Part shown: piece after piece, positions 1 to 11,757 of the stretch | How positions within the stretch are numbered: the stretch's first letter is position 1 | How the letters are laid out: every line of letters begins with the position of its first letter | Origin: Smallanthus sonchifolius | Taxonomy: Eukaryota; Streptophyta; Magnoliopsida; Asterales; Asteraceae | Length of the DNA: 64,000 bases | Assembly (NCBI GenBank): GCA_023525975.1 | Contig: JAKNSE010000037.1 | Span: 682,001 to 746,000, forward strand | Reading direction: 5' to 3' | Notes under the pieces: generated by a model | Told to the model about the DNA's origin: nothing | The model's input: only the letters and a program-made list of their open reading frames with translations | The model's database searches: none | Translations under genes and position numbers: made by a program

Positions 1-19
1 TCAATGACCATGTCCTGCT

Positions 20-211
20 TTGAAGAAATGTTTCAGCTGTGGAAAGCATGGTCATTTATCAAGAGATTGTTGTATCAAGAAACACAAGTCTTCCAAACAG
101 AAGGTCGTTTCTCAACCTCAGAGAAAGTTTCAAGAAAAGGATGTTAATATCTTTAATAGTTTGAACGTACAATATGTCGAAACGAAAACAATATTGGAAA
201 GACAAATCTAA
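20..211 (+). pseudogene. Copia gag fragment with zinc knuckle
   Basis: A 63-codon frame starts with a CCHC zinc knuckle (C-x2-C-x4-H-x4-C, CFSCGKHGHLSRDC) followed by a lysine-rich stretch. The spacing matches the second knuckle near the end of gag in the minus-strand SIRE-type element at 31726-34188 (CFSCGASNHVSNGC). Zinc knuckles of Gag bind the element's RNA during packaging. Only the gag tail is present; the 5' part lies outside the window and the frame closes at 211. Decayed gag-like sequence seems to continue to about 300, just before the LTR at 332. Confidence 0.7.
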
Positions 212-331
212 ACCACGACAAGTTTGGAGAGTTAAAGATTCGAGTCCAAGATCTAGCTTTGATGATGCAAAGTGTATGGGGGAGCTTGGCAGAATTCTTG
301 TGTTTTGATATGCAATGGCCTAGGGGGATAT

Positions 332-666
332 TGTTGGAACTATTTTTAGGCCATCGCATATAAAACAGTCTGAAGACGGAAGAATTCTTTGAAGTTAAAA
401 GATTTCGACCGAAATCTTATAGTTTTCGGACGAAATACATTTCGACCGAAATGTAATTCGGACGAACTCATTCTTTGTCTTCTTAGTATAAATACTTGTT
501 TAGTTTGACTTTTGTAAGTGGGACTTCATTTGATATATCAATACAATAGAGAGAGTTACACCTTTAACTATGTGTTTTTCATTTGATCATCGGTTCTTGA
601 TTGTTCTACTCGTTTCTCGATCTTCCATATCGATTGCTTGATTTGCTCGAATAAACGGTTTTCACA
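332..666 (+). repeat. Copia LTR (3' or solo), family Z
   Basis: The segment starts TGTTGG, ends TTCACA, and follows a G-rich tract (321-329) that can be a polypurine tract. It is 335 bp with a TATAAATA box at 487-494. A palindrome cluster (399-466) lies upstream of the TATA box. Gag remnant lies on the left and pre-integrase sequence starts immediately on the right, without a convincing target-site duplication. It is therefore either the 3' LTR of an internally deleted element or a solo LTR inside another Copia copy. Confidence 0.6.
399..466. promoter_or_regulatory. Palindrome cluster upstream of TATA, LTR Z
   Basis: Four palindromes lie side by side: 399-418 (arms AAGATTTCG/CGAAATCTT, centre AC), 424-435 (TTTCG/CGAAA, centre GA), 436-455 (arms TACATTTCG/CGAAATGTA, centre AC) and 457-466 (TTCG/CGAA, centre GA). 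Bases outside the common TTTCG core differ between copies but still pair within each copy. The last palindrome ends 21 bp before the TATA box at 487. Confidence 0.65.
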
Positions 667-1697
667 GGAACTGTGTCTAATGAGAGGATGAGTATTGAAA
701 GAGTAAACTATGTCAAAGAATTAGACTTCAATCTCATGAGTGTGTCCCAGATCTGTGATCAAAATCATTAGATGCTTTTCACAGATAAAGAATGTTTTGT
801 GCTATCCCCTAGCTTAAACAAACCTCCTCCAGAGAAGATCCTATTGACTGCTCAGAGAAAAGATAACCTATATGTGCTTGACATGAATGAGGTCACTCCA
901 TCTGGTAGTGTATCTTGTTTTCTGTCAAAGGCATCAATTGATGAATCAGCTCTCTGGCACAGGAGATTAAGCCATGTCAATGTAAAAACCATCAAAAAGT
1001 TGGTGAAGGGAAATCTTGTCAGAGGGCTTCCTAACAAAGAATTCCAACTTGAAGATCATTGTTAGGAAGGGGAAGCAACATAAGAGTTCTCACAAGCCCA
1101 AGACATTGAATTCAAATGACACTCCATTACAGCTGCTGCATATGGATCTCTTTGGTCCTACAAATGTCATGTTAATGGGCAAGAAGTCATACTGTCTGGT
1201 GATCACTGATGACTATACCAGCTTTTCATGGGTATACTTCTTGAGAACAAAAGATGAAACTGCTGAGATTCTTAAATCTTACATTCTCAGAGTTGAGAAT
1301 CAAAGCAATCAAAAGGTGAAAGTTATACGGTGTGATCAAGGTACAGAGTTCAAAAATCACACCTTGAACCTTTTTTGTGAGAGAAAGGGCATAGAAAGAC
1401 AGTACAGTGCTCCAAGAACTCCTCAACAAAATGGGGTTGCTGAAAGGAGAAACAGAACTCTAATTGAATCGGCAAGATCAACATTGGCTGATTCAAAACT
1501 GCCTCTCACATTCTGGGCAGAAGCAGTTAGCACAGCTTGCTATGTGTAGAATAGAGTTCTCATTGTCAAGCCTCTTAACAAGACACCTTATGAACTCTGG
1601 TTCAAAAGAGTTCCCTACATTGGATTTCTAAAACCTTTTGGATGTCCATGCACCATCCTGATCACACATGGGGTTCTTCCTAAGTTTGGTGCTCAAA
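667..1697 (+). pseudogene. Copia pre-integrase and integrase fragment
   Basis: This encodes the end of the protease region, the GAG-pre-integrase domain and the integrase catalytic core of a Copia polyprotein. Visible landmarks are LMSVSQICD near 735, a zinc-binding HRRLSH around 958, the first catalytic aspartate in HMDLFGP near 1140, RCDQGTEF near 1330 (second aspartate) and QQNGVAERRNRTL near 1425 (glutamate). Integrase joins element cDNA to host DNA. The frame is broken by stops near 770, 1064 and 1548 and by a frameshift near 1040-1065, and similarity stops near 1697. No RT follows, so this is a dead fragment. Confidence 0.8.
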
Positions 1698-2130
1698 TAT
1701 TTTTTGAGCACAGGTGAACCCTAGCTAGTAGATGGCATTCCAGGAGGTGTATAAAGCTTGGAAATAGGGATGGCTGAGGGCAGATCCCTCGGTGACCATA
1801 AGGCCTCAGTGATTGGCATGATTCTTCGTGAGCTATAAGTCCAGAGTTTGATTATGTTATATTTTGCCAGTCTGTCCCTATTGTACAAGCTTTATAAATA
1901 TGAAATAAAGTAAAGTTATGATGTTAAGTCTTCCGCTGTATGTTTTGTTATCAACGTCACTGTAACTAGAAGGCGACCTTCAACCGGTATGTAGTTATCT
2001 GACGAACGAAATGTTCTGTCTAGGAAAGAGCGGTGTATAAATCTCTCCTAGACCCGTCGCTCTTACCTGGGAACATATCTGTTGGAGGTACTACTATGGT
2101 AGATGACTATCCTATGTTACAGGTGTGACA
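1698..2130. other. Unassigned segment between two Copia fragments
   Basis: No coding similarity is visible in these roughly 430 bases between a truncated integrase and a truncated gag. A TATA-like tataaat lies at 2036-2042. Two inverted repeats interleave around it: GTCTAGGA 2018-2025 with TCCTAGAC 2046-2053, and AGAGCG 2027-2032 with CGCTCT 2058-2063. It may be an LTR piece or deletion filler. Confidence 0.3.
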
Positions 2131-4074
2131 GTTTATCAAGAGGACTGGCAGAAATTCTTTCGATGGGATGGAGTCTGGTACAAAGAAGATTGGTTTTGAT
2201 AAGTCCAACTTAAGGTGCTACAATTGCAGCAAACCTGGTCACTTTGCTAGGGAATGTCCAGAGCCTAAAGTGGAGAAGGGAAGCTCATCAAGCAAATCAG
2301 AAGAAAAGGAAGCAGCTGTAGCTAGTGATAGCAAAGCCTTGGTGAGTCAGCAAACTGCAGGATATGATTGGGGAGATCAGATTTTTGAGCTGTCAATGAA
2401 GGTGTCAAATCATGCTCTTATGGCAAAAATTGACGACACTGAGGTACGCACTGATAATTGTTCTCAAAATTGTGTAGAGAAAATAAACAGATATAAGTGT
2501 GATAATGAAATGCTCATAAAAGAAATAACTCAACTTAGGTATGCCAATGCTGAGTACAAGCGTTCTGAGAAAATGTTTAAAGATGAAATTGATGCTTGTA
2601 AAGGTGATTTTTCAAAACTTGAAATGCACTTTAGTAATAAGGAATGTCTTTATTGTGATGCTTTAAAACGAATAGACGACCTTAGTTTAAAGTTAAACGA
2701 CGCTGTGACTCAATTGGCAAACACTAAATTGACCATCGAGAAAATTGATCACTCTCGATCTGTGGTTTACGATGATAGATTCTCAAGTCAGAATGAAAGG
2801 GAATCCAGGAATAGGATATCATGCAGTTGAACATCCGTTTAATGGCAATTTCACCTCAATGCCAAATGTTCAACTTGAAGATGTTGAAATGGAATATGGT
2901 ATAGGCCGTAAACCAGATCAACCTTCTTCATCCACACAGTCCATGCCCGTGACTAGTGGTCCCTCGGTACAACATGTGAACGTTACTAACCCGTCTAAAT
3001 GTTGTGCAGCAATAGGATTAGTAGAGGGCATAGTGGAGGATTGTGGGAGTGATGATGAGGAGGAGGATCGTGTTTTAAATTCCAAGTCTATGTTTTTAAG
3101 AAATACTCTGTCTTGTTTTTCAAAGTCTGCTGCTTTTGATAATTCTGGTTTGAATGTTGGTTTTAAAAATTGTGCCGTTAAAATGAAGAATAAGCTAAAA
3201 TCAAATTTGAAATCCACTTTTGTGAAAGCTGAGACCTTAGAAAAGGAAGAAACACAGATTGTTAACGGTAAAAATCATTAGTTTGTTAAAAACAAAAACC
3301 GTTCTTCAAATCGTGAAGTAGTAAACCATCAACAAGTCAGTCTGATTCAAAGAAAATGCCTCAACGTTTTACCAAAAGCGAATTTTATGCAAAATTTGAT
3401 AATCATCATCGTGCTTTTGAACAAAATGTTAGGAATTTTGATAGAAATAATTTCAAATCAAATTACCAAAATTATAATGATGATCAAGTGCATGATAGAA
3501 GGTTTTCTAGTAACTGTGAAACTGCAGGTTACTTCACAAGTTCTCCTCAACAGTCATCATCATGGGACACCGGATACTATGCCCCGTATCCGAGAAGGCA
3601 AACGTGTTATATCTATGGGAATCCCGGACACTTTGCTCGAAACTGCGTTCAGAATCGTGAACACTCTGGTAGAAGTCCGAATGTTAATCAATGGGATAAT
3701 ACATATCAAAGGCCACACATGTCTAAAAGACACATGGCTTAACATCACAAAATGCCCAATGATAAACAATCAGATAAAAGAACTGGTGCTCTGCATAAAT
3801 CTCAAAGTCCTGTTAAAGAAAATAATGCTTTCAAACATAAACAAATGAAAGTTGAGAAACCCATAAAATCATAAAAGGGTAAAGAAAAGGTCGTCACTCC
3901 AACAGTGAGCTCAAATTTTTAAAAACAAAAGCCTGTCTGGAAACGAAACCAAATGCACAAACAACACCAGTTGAGTTTAATGATAAAAGAGACATGAAAT
4001 TGCAAGAAGTTTCATACTTGGAAGATTTAGGGCAACCCAAGACAACCATGGCTTGGGTTCCAGTTACGAATTAA
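2131..4074 (+). pseudogene. SIRE-type Copia gag, element E (5' truncated)
   Basis: Gag remnant that starts inside the protein, just before a zinc knuckle (CYNCSKPGHFAREC, about 2216-2257). A long region with coiled-coil character (codons about 95-200) follows, then a second knuckle-like motif (CYIYGNPGHFARNC, about 3604-3645) whose second cysteine is tyrosine. The frame is broken into 2168-2830, 2745-3281 and 3356-3742 by frameshifts and stops. The end is marked by MAWVPVTN and a TAA at 4072-4074, a gag ending shared with the elements near 46590 and 58130. Gag forms the particle and binds the RNA. The N-terminal capsid-like domain, leader and 5' LTR are missing. Confidence 0.8.
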
Positions 4075-4090
4075 TACGTTCTATCGTGCA

Positions 4091-6650
4091 GGGGCAGCCA
4101 AGGAGGCCTATCAATAACCTCTGGTATGTTGATAGTGGTTGTTCCCGGCACATGACATGAGACATCTCTAAGCTTCACGAAATTAAAATGTTCGATGGAG
4201 GGTATGTTTCCTTTGCAGGTGATAAAGGTGGGGAACTCACAATGAAAGGTACTGTCACTAATGGTACTCTTTGTTTCGAAGATGTGAATTATGTGTCTGA
4301 ATTGAATCACAGCTTGTTGAGTGTGTCTCAAATTTGTGACAAAACATTTTCAACTCATTTTACTGATAAAGAGTGTTTGATTTTAAAACCAGGGTTTGTT
4401 ATCCCTGAGGATTGGATTTTAATGAGAACTCCGAGGTGTAAGGACTCATATTTGTTGGATATGAATAGTGAGTCGGCTTTAACAAATACTTGTTTGTTAT
4501 CAAAAGCTTCTGAGAATGACTCCATGCTCTTGTATCGTCGTTTAGGTCACATAAACTTAAAAAACCTAAATAGAATTGCTAAATGAGCTCACGTGGTCGG
4601 TTTTCCTTTAAAAGAATTTTGTGAGGTTGAAAAATGTATTTCGTGTGCTAAAGGCAAAAAGCATAAACGACCACACAAACCCAAGCTATTTAATTCAATA
4701 GATTTCGTTCTTCAGTTGCTTCACATGGATCTTTTTGGTCCCGTAAGTGTGATGAGTCTTGAGAAGAAATCATATTTTCTTGTTGTTACTGATGACTACT
4801 CACGATTTACTTGGGTGTTCTTTTTGAGTAAGAAAAGTGAGACTGCAGATATTCTTAGGAAATTCATGATACTTGTTGAAAATCAACTGAACTTGAAGAT
4901 CAAAATCATCAAAAGTGACAACGGGACAGAATTTTGTAACGAAGTTCTTGATAGCTTTCGTGTTGAAAAGGGAATTGCACGACAGTTCAGTGCTGCTAGA
5001 ACTTCTCAACAAAATAGAGTTGCTGAACGAAGAAATCGTACCCTGATAGAAGCTGCAAGAACAACGAATTCTGACTCCAAATTGCTGGTATTCTTCTGGG
5101 CTGAAGCTATCAATACTGCATGCTATGTGCAAAATAGGGTGCTATTCAACAAGCATCAATTGAAGACTCCATATGAAATCATGTTTAATCAGAAGCCGAA
5201 GGTCGGTCACTTTAGAGCATTTGGATGCCTATGCACTCTGTTGCATAATGACACAGTTGGGTCCAAGTTCGATGCAAAGGCCGATGAATGTTACTTCGTT
5301 GGATACTCATCCAGCAAGACCGCCTACAGGGTTTACAACAAGAGAACAAAGCAGATTGTGGAATCTTATTACATCGACTGGCAGGAGCTCAACAAAACTG
5401 ATGCGGATTCTGGTCCAAATTGGTTATTTGATTTTGACTCTATGTTTAAGGTGTTTAATGTTTATTCTGATGTTTCTAATATGCCAAATGATGGTTTCTA
5501 CAAATACAGCACAATCGATTACAGAATTGATAAAGACCCGGATCAAGCATCTTCTTCATCTTCCAGAACAATGGACTCATCTTCACAAGAGACAGTTGCA
5601 ACTGGCAGCGGTCATGATTCACAAGAGACTGTTGCAACTGGCAGCGGTCATGCTTCACAAGAGACTATTGCAACTAGCAGCGGTCCTGCTTCACTGGAGA
5701 CTGTTGCACCTGACAGTGGTCAAGCATCACACGATACGATTCCTGAATCAAATGTTATTGAGGAGCCGGTTCTCATAACAGAAGAAGCAGATCAGCATAT
5801 TACCAACTTGCCTGAAACATTGCACGAAGAAGATGTGCCATCGTTGAGGATACATAAGAATCATCCCGTAGAGGATATCATCGGTCCTCTCTCTGACGGG
5901 GTGAAGACTAGGAGTCAATCTGGTGTGATAAATATATGTTTGTACTCTGCTTTCATATCTCAATTAGAGCCAAAGAACATTAAAATGGCTTTAAGTGAGG
6001 CAAGCTGGGTGGAGGCTATGCAGGAGGAGCTAATGCAGTTTGAAAAGCTAAAGGTTTGGGAGCTTGTGCCTCTACCACAAGGCAAGTTGCCAATCGGGAC
6101 TCGTTGAGTTTACAGAAACAAGAAATATGACAGTGGAGTTATTATTCAAAACAAAGCAAGATTAGTTGTGCAAGGATTTTATCAGCAAGAGGGAATAGAC
6201 TATGAAGAAGTATTTGCATCGGTTGCAAGACTTGAGGCCATTAGAATCTTTTTGGCCTATGCCTCGTACATGAACTTCAAGGTATTTCAAATGGATGTGA
6301 AGACAACTTTTTTGTATGGAAAGGTTCAAGAAGAGATCTATGTGTGTCAACCACCGGGGTTTGAAGACACCAATTATCGTCATCATGTCTATAAACTATA
6401 AAAAGATCTGTATGGTCTCCATCAAGCACCACGTGCATGGTATGCCACTCTGACAGAGCATCTTCTTGCAAATGGCTACACTCAGGAGCCATAGATCAGA
6501 CATTGTTTGTTAAGAAGATGGGAGACGATCTTATTCTTGTCCAAATCTATGTTGATGACATCATCTTTGGATCAACGAATGCTGCACTGTGTAAAGAGTT
6601 TGAAGAAGTGATGAAGAAAAAGTTTGAAATGAGTTCAATGGGAGAAATGG
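4091..6650 (+). pseudogene. SIRE-type Copia pol, element E (PR-IN-RT, cut in RT)
   Basis: Polyprotein remnant. The protease DSG is at 4131-4139. GAG-pre-integrase and zinc-binding parts run to about 4680. The integrase core follows: DLFGPV near 4730, SDNGTEF near 4915, QQNRVAERRNRTL near 5010, where the usual QQNG is QQNR. A spacer at about 5570-5740 holds a 48-bp repeat (16 residues, ETVATGSGH-like). RT then follows with a YVDD motif near 6550. Nonsense codons at 4158, 4584 and 6105 and a frameshift between 6401 and 6437 break the frame. RT ends abruptly at 6650 where the Tekay-type LTR begins, so RNase H is missing here. Confidence 0.85.
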
Positions 6651-7852
6651 TGTGACAATCCGTACTTTTCATATTAACGCTACTTAACCCCGTTAAACCA
6701 AACCGCGTTATCTCACAACTACAGTTAGTCGAGTTGCCAACCACAAGGACCAAATCTGTCAAACTCAAACATTTACATATGAACTATAGGGTCTAATGCT
6801 GTAAATACCCGAAACTCGATTGTTTGACTTTTGAAAGTCAAAATCGAGCATCCTTGATTCAAATTTAACCCGATTCTCCTAAGGTCGTTCGAATTCGTAA
6901 CTTACTTGCACAATAAAGCCATTAACGTTCATCATTGAGCCATTAAACATTGTAATTACGAACAATTAATCCCAATTATGGGTAATCAAGTCGTAACCGT
7001 CGACACCATGTTATCATCTCATCGTAACTCGATCAATTCGACTGTTAATCCCTCAATTGAGTACTCACGCACGTTATACGGTCGACTCAGAAGCAATCCC
7101 TTGCAGCAATCCAGTCGAAGGAGGAACCGGACTCGCCGAAGTTGAAGCTACTCACAGTCGGCGCCGTTTTTACTCGATCCTCGTCAATTCAATATCGTTT
7201 AAGGTAACAAACCTCTCCAATAGTTTCGTTTATATGTCTGGATCAAAAGCCCTATACCAATTCAACCTTTAAACATCGAATCTGTCATTATCACAATCTA
7301 GGGTTCTTCATAAAAACGATTTGGGGGTTTCGACCCCAAACCCAATCTCAACCAAATTAATTTACACCAGAAGTTTCGCAATCACGTATACATTGAAAAC
7401 CCTCTATCAATTTCACCTTTTAACATCGAATTGTACCCGGTCCGTAAATTAGGGTTTGTTCATAAGAAATTTGGGGGTTTTGATTCTAAGCACGATCTCA
7501 ATGAAATTAAATTACCTCAGTAGTTTCGAAATGTGTTAATCACTAAAAACCCTATGAATCCAACCATTTTTAATATCGAATTCATCAGAATTGATTCTAG
7601 ATTCAAAGTTAGGGTTTTCGATTCTAATTCCTGTAATTAATCGATCTTAAACTGCATGATTTTGGAATTAAACTCCACCCCAGACTCGCCTATACTCGAC
7701 TTGCAAAACCCCTATACTTTCTGGTTCGATCATGGTCGGAATCTATGGATTTGGGATGGGATTTGGGTTCGGATCGCGATTAAGGGAAAAGGGGATGGGG
7801 TTTGGAAACATTAAAACCATTTCAGAAGCATTTCATATCGCGATTCCCCCAG

Positions 7853-7916
7853 CAGATGGACTGGTTAAGTGTGTGTGCTTGTAGGGGAGAGACCCGGGTT
7901 CGAGTCTCTCCACCTG
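7853..7916 (+). other. tRNA-like segment (Pol III A and B box) in LTR
   Basis: CAGATGG at the start pairs with CCACCTG at the end at six of seven positions. An A-box-like TGGTTAAGTG and a B-box-like GGGTTCGAGTC inside a paired AGAGAC/GTCTCT stem lie between them. At 64 nt it is too short for a cloverleaf, and the anticodon arm is not recognisable. It may be a decayed tRNA or the head of a tRNA-derived SINE captured by the LTR. Confidence 0.5.
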
Positions 7917-8721
7917 TTTTATTTTTAAAACATTTTTCTGATTAATATTTAAATAGAAAAATCAAACCATATATTATTATATTAATGTATTATAATGTTT
8001 TAAACCGGAAAACAACCCGTAGGCTCGGGTTTGGTTTTATAACCTATTTCATTATTTTTCCCCACTTTTATAAATAATATATTTATGTTATTATCGAATA
8101 AAAATAATATTTCTATATTATTTTCAAACCGCGACTCCGAATAAAATAATATGTTTATATTATTTTCAACCCACGACTCCTATTATTAAATAATATATAT
8201 TTTTATATTATTTCGTCTCGTTTGTTGATCTCGTGTAACGTTTCAAACTAATTAATAATATAATTATTTATATTATTTCCTCACGTTTATAATCTCGAAT
8301 AGAAAATAATATATTTATTATTTTATCACATAAATGATTATTTAGTTAATCCGTCGAGCCTAAAAATAATATATTAAATTATATTATTTTCCTAACTTTT
8401 GTAAACGACCCAAACGTACGAATTTATGTAATTGTTTAATTATTATTCGTTATTAACATACGACACGTAACGCTTCGATCTTAATTTTTATATTAAGAAT
8501 CCTTATTCCCGTAGACACGTTCGTCTACTCTTGATTATTAGAGCGTTACTTTAGGACGTTCAATCTTCCGTGTTGTCGTCACATATTCCCATTGTATCCC
8601 TAATTATTATGTGTATAATTCTAGGGCATACGTAAGCCGTTGCAGGCTAACACTCGTGGTTCCAATAGTATTCTTATGTGATACTACCTACTGCGCAGAT
8701 CAGGTGAGTTTCACGGCCCCT

Positions 8722-9036
8722 TTTTACTTGTTTTCCTATTGGGGGAGAAACATGCGTACAAACATCATTTTACTTGTTTTCCCGTTGGGGAGAAACATGC
8801 ATACAAACATCATTTTACTTGTTTTCCCGTTGGGGAGAAACATGCATACAAACATCATTTTACTTGATTTCCCGTTGGGGAGAAACATGCATACAAACAT
8901 CATTTTTACTTGTTTTCCCGTTGGGGGGAGGAACATGCATACAAACATCAATGTTACTTGTTTTCCCGTTGGGGAGAAACATGCGTACAAACAGACATCC
9001 GTTACTTGTCTTCCAGTCAGGGAGAGACATACAAAC
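8722..9036 (+). repeat. Tandem repeat of about 45 bp, 6-7 copies, 5' LTR
   Basis: Units read roughly ttttacttgttttcccgttg plus ggagaaacatgcatacaaac. The middle copies are nearly identical and the outer ones more diverged. The repeats create open frames on both strands that are not genes. Confidence 0.9.
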
Positions 9037-9731
9037 GGACATGGATCACATAGTATTTCATTACCACTAGTGTACTTAAGCGTAAACTCTATCATGAAAG
9101 TCCTCACATCGAACCGTTTAAATATGAAGAATAGCGAGGTATGTTGAGTAGTACTACTGGGTTTGACAAACCCCACCCGCGTTAGTCACGCTAACTCGAT
9201 TGGAGGTCGATCGGGTGTAATATTGACCTAAACATGCACCATGGTTGATAGGCCTGGTGGGAGGCAAAAACATAAACAGTCAGTTTACGGTTGCGAGCGC
9301 TTAGAGTAACTTGTACATTGTCTAGCTAGCAATAGGTGTGACTTACGTATGTGGATCCAGCGACACTCAAACAGTTTATTTGCATATAAACCTGTGAACT
9401 CACCAACCTCGTGTTGACACTTTTTCTTACATGTTTCTCAGGTCGCTTTGGCACAGGTTGCACACTTAGGACATGCATGGAGTCCTACTGTCATATCATT
9501 CATTTCAAACATTTTAAACAGTGTTACTTATTTACATTAATTGACGCTTGTTGCGTGTAATTACTTTTGATTTCATTCTGACGTTTACGCTTCCGCATTA
9601 ATTCTGAACTTTTATGTTATGACATTTCAAGTCCCATATAGTGTCGTTTGATGTAACTAATGACTGAGATCCTGGTGTGTCACATCCCTAACGGTAAAAC
9701 TCTGTTAGTGGAATTTGGGGGTGTGACAGAT

Positions 9732-9744
9732 TGGTATCAGAGCC
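9732..9744 (+). other. Primer-binding site, initiator tRNA-Met type
   Basis: TGGTATCAGAGCC lies three bases after the LTR end. It is complementary to the 3' end of plant initiator tRNA-Met, the usual primer for minus-strand synthesis in these elements. Confidence 0.9.
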
Positions 9745-11430
9745 ATTGGTTATAGAGAACTAGGATTGCATACTAGACTATAACTTCACACATTAGTTAC
9801 ATGGCACAGACACTCATACCTGATACACATAGCACCCATACATACATTGTAGTGCAGGCATGTAACACCATTCGTATCACCCTCAGTTGGCGAGGGACAC
9901 ATCATTTGAATTGCATCATCGTTCCCAGTGGCAACACTCGGGGGATCAGCAGAACAACATCCACTCCCGTCCGAGGGCAGCGAGACGGAGCCTTCGAAGG
10001 AGTCACTTACATCACCATCACTTGTTGGGTATGGTGGGCTTTCTCAGGTCCATGTTGTGGACGGCACTCAGCACTAACACATATCTCTTTGGGAGTTGGG
10101 ATCGTCGGAGGCGAGTCCCTACTGTACCCACTAGCAACAATACGCCGAGTGAAGGCAGACCGTTGCACGCATTATTGCAGAATCCATTGACACGTAGATG
10201 TCATCACTTTCTCGAGCCATGGGCTCGCGTCTTTGGTCGATATTCTGTTGAGAATAGATTGACCACAAAATTGAGAACGCATACTCAACACCTATCCTGA
10301 CTCAGTTGGAAGGACGGCTACTTTGCTGCTTCCTGTAACTCGTATCCATGAATTAGTTTCACTTCTCGAAGTCGCATTTCTTGTGCATGATTCATCTACA
10401 ATCCACTGGATTGGACTCTCGTATTGTGTTTCAACTCGAGTGAATGCTCGGATCGAACGATTCCAGACTACTCATCCTGATAGGAGTTCTAGTTGATCAA
10501 CTTGTGGTTGCTGACTAAGCCTTTCGATAACTTATCATATCTGACAACACTCTATACTCCACAATACGAACTAAAGGACATTATGACACAGGACAGGGAT
10601 AATTAGGGTGATCATGCAAAGCAAATTATCATTGCGGGTGCACACGTAATAGTAATTTGAGGTGCATGTAAGTCCTGGTGAAACCTAGCGTGTGGATAAA
10701 TGGTCCTAATCAGTGATTTACAGACTTAAGTTTCCACTGTCAGTAGAAATTCTCGTAAACCACTCAACGACTAGTTGGTATCGTTAAACCTGTTTAACAG
10801 TTGATAGACGCGACTATCATGTTGAAAATGTTTACGGACACACGGAGCTATCATCAATAGAATCCATCCTCTTATCTCACTCATGTAAGAGTCTTAGTGA
10901 AACTAAGACGCTCATCTAAACGTGATCATAGAAACCATCTTGATTGAAACTCTAATAGAATCTCATAGAATACTTATCGACTCCAACTATGTAAGTGGAA
11001 TTTGAGAAATTCTTTCTAAGCTAACATGTTATTTCTTACACTCCAAGAATAAATTTCATTTGACCCTATTACCTTATCCTGTGACTAATCCTCAACCTAA
11101 TTTGATTTATACCCCAGGATATCCAACTCTGTAAACGGACTTCTTTCTCCGCAAAATGAATCCCGTTGTTCCAATGACTTTAGAAAACGTGGATTTAATC
11201 TAACCAACCATCAGTTGAACGTGATTACTTAAGCAGAAGACCTATTCCTTGAATTACAGGAATCTATACCTCATTAGATTTTCCTTCCTATATGTGAACC
11301 TCTTTCTTTGACCTTCGCATTGACCGACGCTTACCTTATAAGCACGGGTCTCATTAGAAATCTGAGCATGACTTCATAACTTTCAAGTTGGTGCAGTTGT
11401 ACTCCAACTCTATTAGAAACCAAGTATACT
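9745..11430 (+). pseudogene. Decayed gag and protease start region of the Tekay-type element
   Basis: Gag is expected here, but no frame longer than about 137 codons exists and I see neither a retrotransposon gag domain nor a zinc knuckle. Frames at 9801-10190 and 9887-10300 overlap and have no recognisable similarity. The protease active-site aspartate is also not readable. This contrasts with the open RT-integrase frame downstream and the nearly identical LTRs. Either gag mutated well before the last transposition, with Gag supplied in trans, or it was replaced by unrelated sequence. Confidence 0.5.
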
Positions 11431-11757
11431 ATTGAGATAGCAGATGGTCAGATAATTGAAGCAACCCACATTCTTAAGGGTTGTAATCTGGAATTGACTG
11501 GTCATAGACTTGACATTGACCTTATGCCAGTCACACTCGGCAGCTTCGACGTAATTGTCGGAATGGATTGGTTATCTAAGAACCAAGCCAAGACTATCTG
11601 TCGGGAGAAAATCGTTCGCTTTCCTCTCCTTAATGGAGAATCCCTCTCTGTCCAAGGCGAAAGGAGTGGTGCTGTTATGGACATCATATCCTTCATGAAA
11701 GCATAAAAACGTCTACGTAAAGGACATACTGCCATTTTGGCTCTCGTCGCCGAGTAG
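11431..11757 (+). pseudogene. Tekay-type protease, C-terminal part
   Basis: The frame reads into a retropepsin-like domain with IEIADGQ near 11430-11460 and the conserved IVGMDWL near 11553. It uses the same frame as the RT part downstream but is separated from it by an in-frame TAA (11704-11706) and TAG (11755-11757). The catalytic aspartate segment upstream is not preserved. Confidence 0.7.

Larger units (their letters stand above)
6651..9728 (+). repeat. 5' LTR of the Tekay-type element
   Basis: Starts TGTGACAATCC and ends GTGTGACA just before the primer-binding site. Its sequence recurs at 14741. It contains a tRNA-like segment (7853-7916), a very AT-rich stretch (about 7920-8480) and a tandem array of 45-bp units (8722-9036). 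There is no palindrome cluster of the kind found in the SIRE and Athila LTRs. Confidence 0.85.

Noticed and set aside
7853..7916. A functional tRNA gene
   Set aside because: Too short, no anticodon arm, one acceptor mismatch; kept as tRNA-like only.
8722..9036. CRISPR-like spaced repeats
   Set aside because: Units are contiguous without unique spacers and sit in a plant LTR.
8611..9176. Long frames on both strands (178 and 146 codons) with repeated motifs, recurring at 16699-17264
   Set aside because: They arise from the 45-bp tandem array inside the Tekay-type LTR, which happens to be a multiple of three in length; there is no protein similarity.
9801..10300. Two overlapping frames in the expected gag region of the Tekay-type element
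   Set aside because: Neither shows a gag domain or zinc knuckle; listed only as a decayed region.
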